A DNA stretch of 7,753 nt, taken from positions 1-7,753 of the forward strand of contig JAQUXD010000081.1 of NCBI GenBank assembly GCA_028692535.1. Reading direction: 5' to 3'. This DNA is from Eubacteriales bacterium (GTDB lineage Bacteria; Bacillota; Clostridia; Peptostreptococcales; Anaerovoracaceae). The notes beneath the pieces were generated by a model. That model was not told the origin of the DNA. It worked only from the letters and a program-made list of their open reading frames with translations, and made no database searches. Made by a program: the position numbers and the translations under genes. The stretch's first letter is position 1, and each line of letters starts with the position of its first letter. Shown in pieces: positions 6,901-7,753 of this stretch.

Positions 6901-7067
6901 AACAGAAGACGCGCGCCGGCTTCCATTTCTGTGGATTTTAAAGACCGCTTCAGCGCGGCGGTGCCCGGGATGGCAACCAACCCTAACAGAACGACCAACG
7001 CAAGCGCTATGATCGCCTCCATCAGGGTAAACCCGCTGTTCTTTATTTGTATGACTTTCCTGTTCAA
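3972..7067 (-). CDS. Giant modular prepilin with GLUG-like repeats and predicted beta-helix (adhesin-like)
   Basis: A 1031-residue protein starting with a prepilin leader, MNRKVIQIKNSG, cleavage expected after Gly12, then FTLMEAIIALALVVLLGLVA (13-32) with Glu17 at +5, and an amphipathic pilin stem to about 70. Usual pilins have 120-200 residues. Residues about 70-210 look globular; 210-340 are beta-rich. Residues about 410-610 carry Gly-rich motifs spaced about 33 residues (SGLFGVF 418, AGALAGFV 451, VGGLVGKS 485, AGGFAGTS 517, SGGFIGRS 550), resembling the GLUG repeats of bacterial surface proteins. A linker rich in Gly, Pro and acids (about 685-750) leads to a region with about 25-residue rungs (790-1031) suggesting a parallel beta-helix. 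No sortase motif, second membrane helix or transporter domain is seen. I infer a pilus-tip adhesin of the modular-pilin type. The start is TTG inside the arginase stop (TTGA), with AAAGG 7 nt upstream. First of four prepilin genes. Confidence 0.85.
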   Translation of the reverse strand: MNRKVIQIKNSGFTLMEAIIALALVVLLGLVAIPGTAALKRSLKSTEMEAGARLLFIAAQNRLTVMRSAGTLGQVDPLADPDLIADGLADWIPIDQMPADYDDSESSWDGQTLCVVVNRSSDGSPAPGKTVTDILIPPGAADPAIRDQYYAIEYNPSNGSVHGVFFSDAYFDYAAVQGTDRTREQLDSITDQPVTGYYGGSADILPDVGNVDSSVSDFTLENQERLQIRIEPSPAASYRLTIEDRNEPASYASYTYTFSGSQSEFAEYPNITLESATGHILITLDRLQTGHHFQELFLPDGGKPAILPGADLRITLTAEETSDGNLMIPSTTTKVVNSLFASRAGDEVFLSSARHLQNLDRNLSNVSGITKATVQTDIDWAFSDAIIFVPISNGTLTDFNGGGNSISNLSIATNGEYSGLFGVFGSAASPGSITGVKLTDPTINGGNADFAGALAGFVSHTVISNSSVFALTSNGNLSAGAATAVGGLVGKSENSSYSYCFAALKTMTVNLAGNSGAGGFAGTSTSDTIEHCYANTTEITVNTSGSNVYSGGFIGRSNSDISFSYACGNIKQTNGTAVTGFTYAPSGNISNCYSATTFDGTTGSSYGFSNRADGGCSYFSGSNPTYTSAISGITARSIDELQATYSTGPWRVPTIATTKPYSLDLAGQAYPIALVGTLAHYGNWPIETPGGGLVEIGDTEIFRPDEEIPGGQAMIFKDDEYVFLTADDLTNGQIVVDDVLVGGSLYVPEETGDLIITSNKTVDWVVEGDIVLQTNIYASSNLAVSMVSHNGDIILDGINISGFENKPNPYISSITAENGGIQAIGTTIATKSDGSGVLSLISRDDINISNATITSAGDYGVRIVSSEGSVIASESHIESTGGGSDSTIEIEAAQSLNLDKATIDAKVDITITAGESISARSANIENTAYGKPISITSNGSGIDLSSLATPEAQTSVSSSRGSVYLTSENDIAIVSATISASTGWGMKLQFESTGTDSILWVNNATVSGRERSAYHFTIAGTLSGGTITVFP
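3975..4700 (-). repeat. Predicted beta-helix rung repeats at the C-terminus of the giant prepilin
   Basis: Rung-like segments with pattern small/Asp, then Ile/Val/Leu, x, aliphatic, x, x, Ala/Ser, x, Ile recur: GDIILDGINI (791), DDINISNATI (844), GSVIASESHI (868), QSLNLDKATI (894), ESISARSANI (915), NDIAIVSATI (969) and DSILWVNNATV (996). The spacing is about 21-29, average near 25 residues. This is the period expected for a right-handed parallel beta-helix with Ser/Thr/Asn-rich turns, as in haemagglutinin-like adhesins. The fold is predicted by eye only. Confidence 0.55.
5238..5816 (-). repeat. GLUG-like repeat region inside the giant prepilin
   Basis: Seven Gly-rich motifs begin at residues 418, 451, 485, 517, 550, 579 and 606, spaced 33, 34, 32, 33, 29 and 27 residues, thus about 100 bp per unit. 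The first five are clear (pattern GGLVG or GGFIG), the last two degenerate. Between them run segments like ISNSSV, SYSYCFA, IEHCYA and ISNCYSA; Cys residues at 500, 532, 567, 592 and 616 follow a similar rhythm. The repetition is at protein level; I see no long identical DNA repeats. Confidence 0.7.
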
Positions 7068-7753
7068 TAGACGACCTTTCCCAGAGCGGCCAGGATCAGC
7101 TCCGAAGCCAGGATGCCTGTCTGGTTCTTTTCATCCAGAATCGGATTCACTTCCACCATGTCCACGGCGATCAGTTTCTTGCTTGCGGCAAGCATTTCTA
7201 CGCCCAGAAAGGCTTCCCGCACTGTCAGTCCGCTGTGAACGATGGTTCCTGTGCCCGGTGCGGATTCGGGTGTGATGGCATCCACATCGAAGGACAGATG
7301 GATGCCTTCGGTGTCGGCGCCGGCGATGCGTATCGCTTCTTCCATCACGGCCTCCATGCCCATGCTGTCGATGCGGGCGATGGAGAAGACCGTCACGCCG
7401 GATTCCCTGATTCGGATCCGCTCGATCGGATCGATGTCCCGACCGCCGATCTGCACACATTTTTTCGGATCCACAAAGACAGGACCCTGTCCGAAGTCTA
7501 CCATTTCCATGGGACCGTGGCCGCATACGGCCGAGAAGGGCATGCCGTGCATGTTTCCGCTGAGTGTGGACTCCTCGTTGTTCCAGTCTCCATGGGCATC
7601 CATCCAGATCAATCCAATATTCTTATAGTGGTTGGCCGTGGCAGCGATGGTTCCCGCAGCAATGCTGTGATCTCCGCCCAAAACCACCGGAAATCCTCCT
7701 GTTTGCAGGGTTTTACTCACTGATGCGTAGAGCTTGTGCCCCACATCGATCAC
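7064..7753 (-). CDS. rocF: Arginase (ureohydrolase family), C-terminal 229 residues; start beyond window edge
   Basis: Cytoplasmic binuclear-manganese enzyme that splits arginine into ornithine and urea. All metal-site motifs are present: GGDHS (His29 of the visible part), DAHGDWN (Asp52, His54, Asp56), GNMHGMP (His69), and SFDVDAI (Asp156, Asp158) followed by SAPGTGT. The C-terminal EVNPILDEKNQTG closely resembles the end of Bacillus RocF and favours arginase over agmatinase or formimidoylglutamase. Bacillus RocF has about 296 residues, so about 70 N-terminal residues are missing. The codon at the window edge is GTG but is probably an internal Val, since the conserved N-terminal part should precede it. 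Its stop overlaps the TTG start of the giant prepilin by 4 bp, so transcription presumably continues into the prepilin genes; the shared operon need not mean a shared function. Confidence 0.9.
   Translation of the reverse strand: MIDVGHKLYASVSKTLQTGGFPVVLGGDHSIAAGTIAATANHYKNIGLIWMDAHGDWNNEESTLSGNMHGMPFSAVCGHGPMEMVDFGQGPVFVDPKKCVQIGGRDIDPIERIRIRESGVTVFSIARIDSMGMEAVMEEAIRIAGADTEGIHLSFDVDAITPESAPGTGTIVHSGLTVREAFLGVEMLAASKKLIAVDMVEVNPILDEKNQTGILASELILAALGKVVY
7065..7079 (-). promoter_or_regulatory. Ribosome binding site and TTG start of the giant prepilin
   Basis: The minus strand reads AAAGG (7079-7075), 7 nt, then TTG (7067-7065). The TTG shares bases with the arginase stop TGA (7066-7064), forming TTGA, the equivalent of the common ATGA coupling overlap. 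There is no Met codon between here and the prepilin cleavage glycine, so this weak start codon is the only reasonable one. Confidence 0.75.

Noticed and set aside
3972..7067. Giant prepilin as a sortase-anchored or autotransported surface protein
   Set aside because: No LPxTG-like motif, no C-terminal membrane helix with basic tail, and no outer-membrane barrel are present; the only export signal is the prepilin leader.
7235..7723. Two long plus-strand open frames opposite arginase
   Set aside because: Arginase metal-site motifs prove the minus strand is coding; the plus frames are its shadow.
7751..7753. GTG at the window edge as the arginase start codon
   Set aside because: About 70 conserved N-terminal residues of the family would be missing; the gene most likely continues beyond the window.

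Overview
The window looks like bacterial chromosome, most likely from an anaerobic Bacillota (Clostridia-type) genome of moderately high G+C. The taxonomic guess rests on strong AGGAGG-type ribosome binding sites, a Bacillus-like arginase, a clostridial-looking MgtE, and tightly packed, overlapping genes. It is an inference; no RNA gene or other phylogenetic marker is present. I see no tRNA, rRNA, CRISPR array, insertion sequence or integrase.

Layout. Positions 1-1814 hold two minus-strand genes: the magnesium transporter mgtE (447-1814), then 21 bp downstream the start of an acetamidase/formamidase-family gene (1-425) that leaves the window on the left. The only substantial non-coding stretch (1815-2008, 194 bp) carries divergent promoter candidates. 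On its other side lies a single plus-strand gene, a DUF523 (TudS-like) cysteine protein (2009-2452). From the right edge leftwards on the minus strand runs a second, very compact gene train: arginase (7064-7753, 5' end outside the window), a 1031-residue giant prepilin (3972-7067), and three small prepilin-like genes (3306-3953, 3005-3304, 2442-3005). Junctions in this train are a 4-bp overlap, an 18-bp gap, a 1-bp gap and a 1-bp overlap, so it reads as one operon. Its last gene meets the DUF523 gene tail to tail with an 11-bp overlap.

The noteworthy system is the four-gene prepilin cluster. Each protein starts with a short, basic, Gly-terminated class III leader followed by a hydrophobic helix, as in type IV pilins and type II secretion pseudopilins. 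Three keep the Glu at position +5 after the cleavage glycine. The fourth lacks it, as GspK-like tip subunits do. The large member is modular: a pilin stem, about 300 residues of mixed character, a region with about 33-residue spacing of Gly-rich GLUG-like motifs, a linker, and a C-terminal region with about 25-residue rung spacing that suggests a parallel beta-helix. I infer a minor-pilin tip complex that displays a very large adhesin-like module at the end of a type IV filament. No assembly ATPase, platform protein or prepilin peptidase is in the window, so those must be encoded elsewhere. G+C falls to about 40% in a sampled part of the adhesin module, against 53-63% in samples from the pilin stem and neighbouring genes, which fits a variable or separately acquired module.
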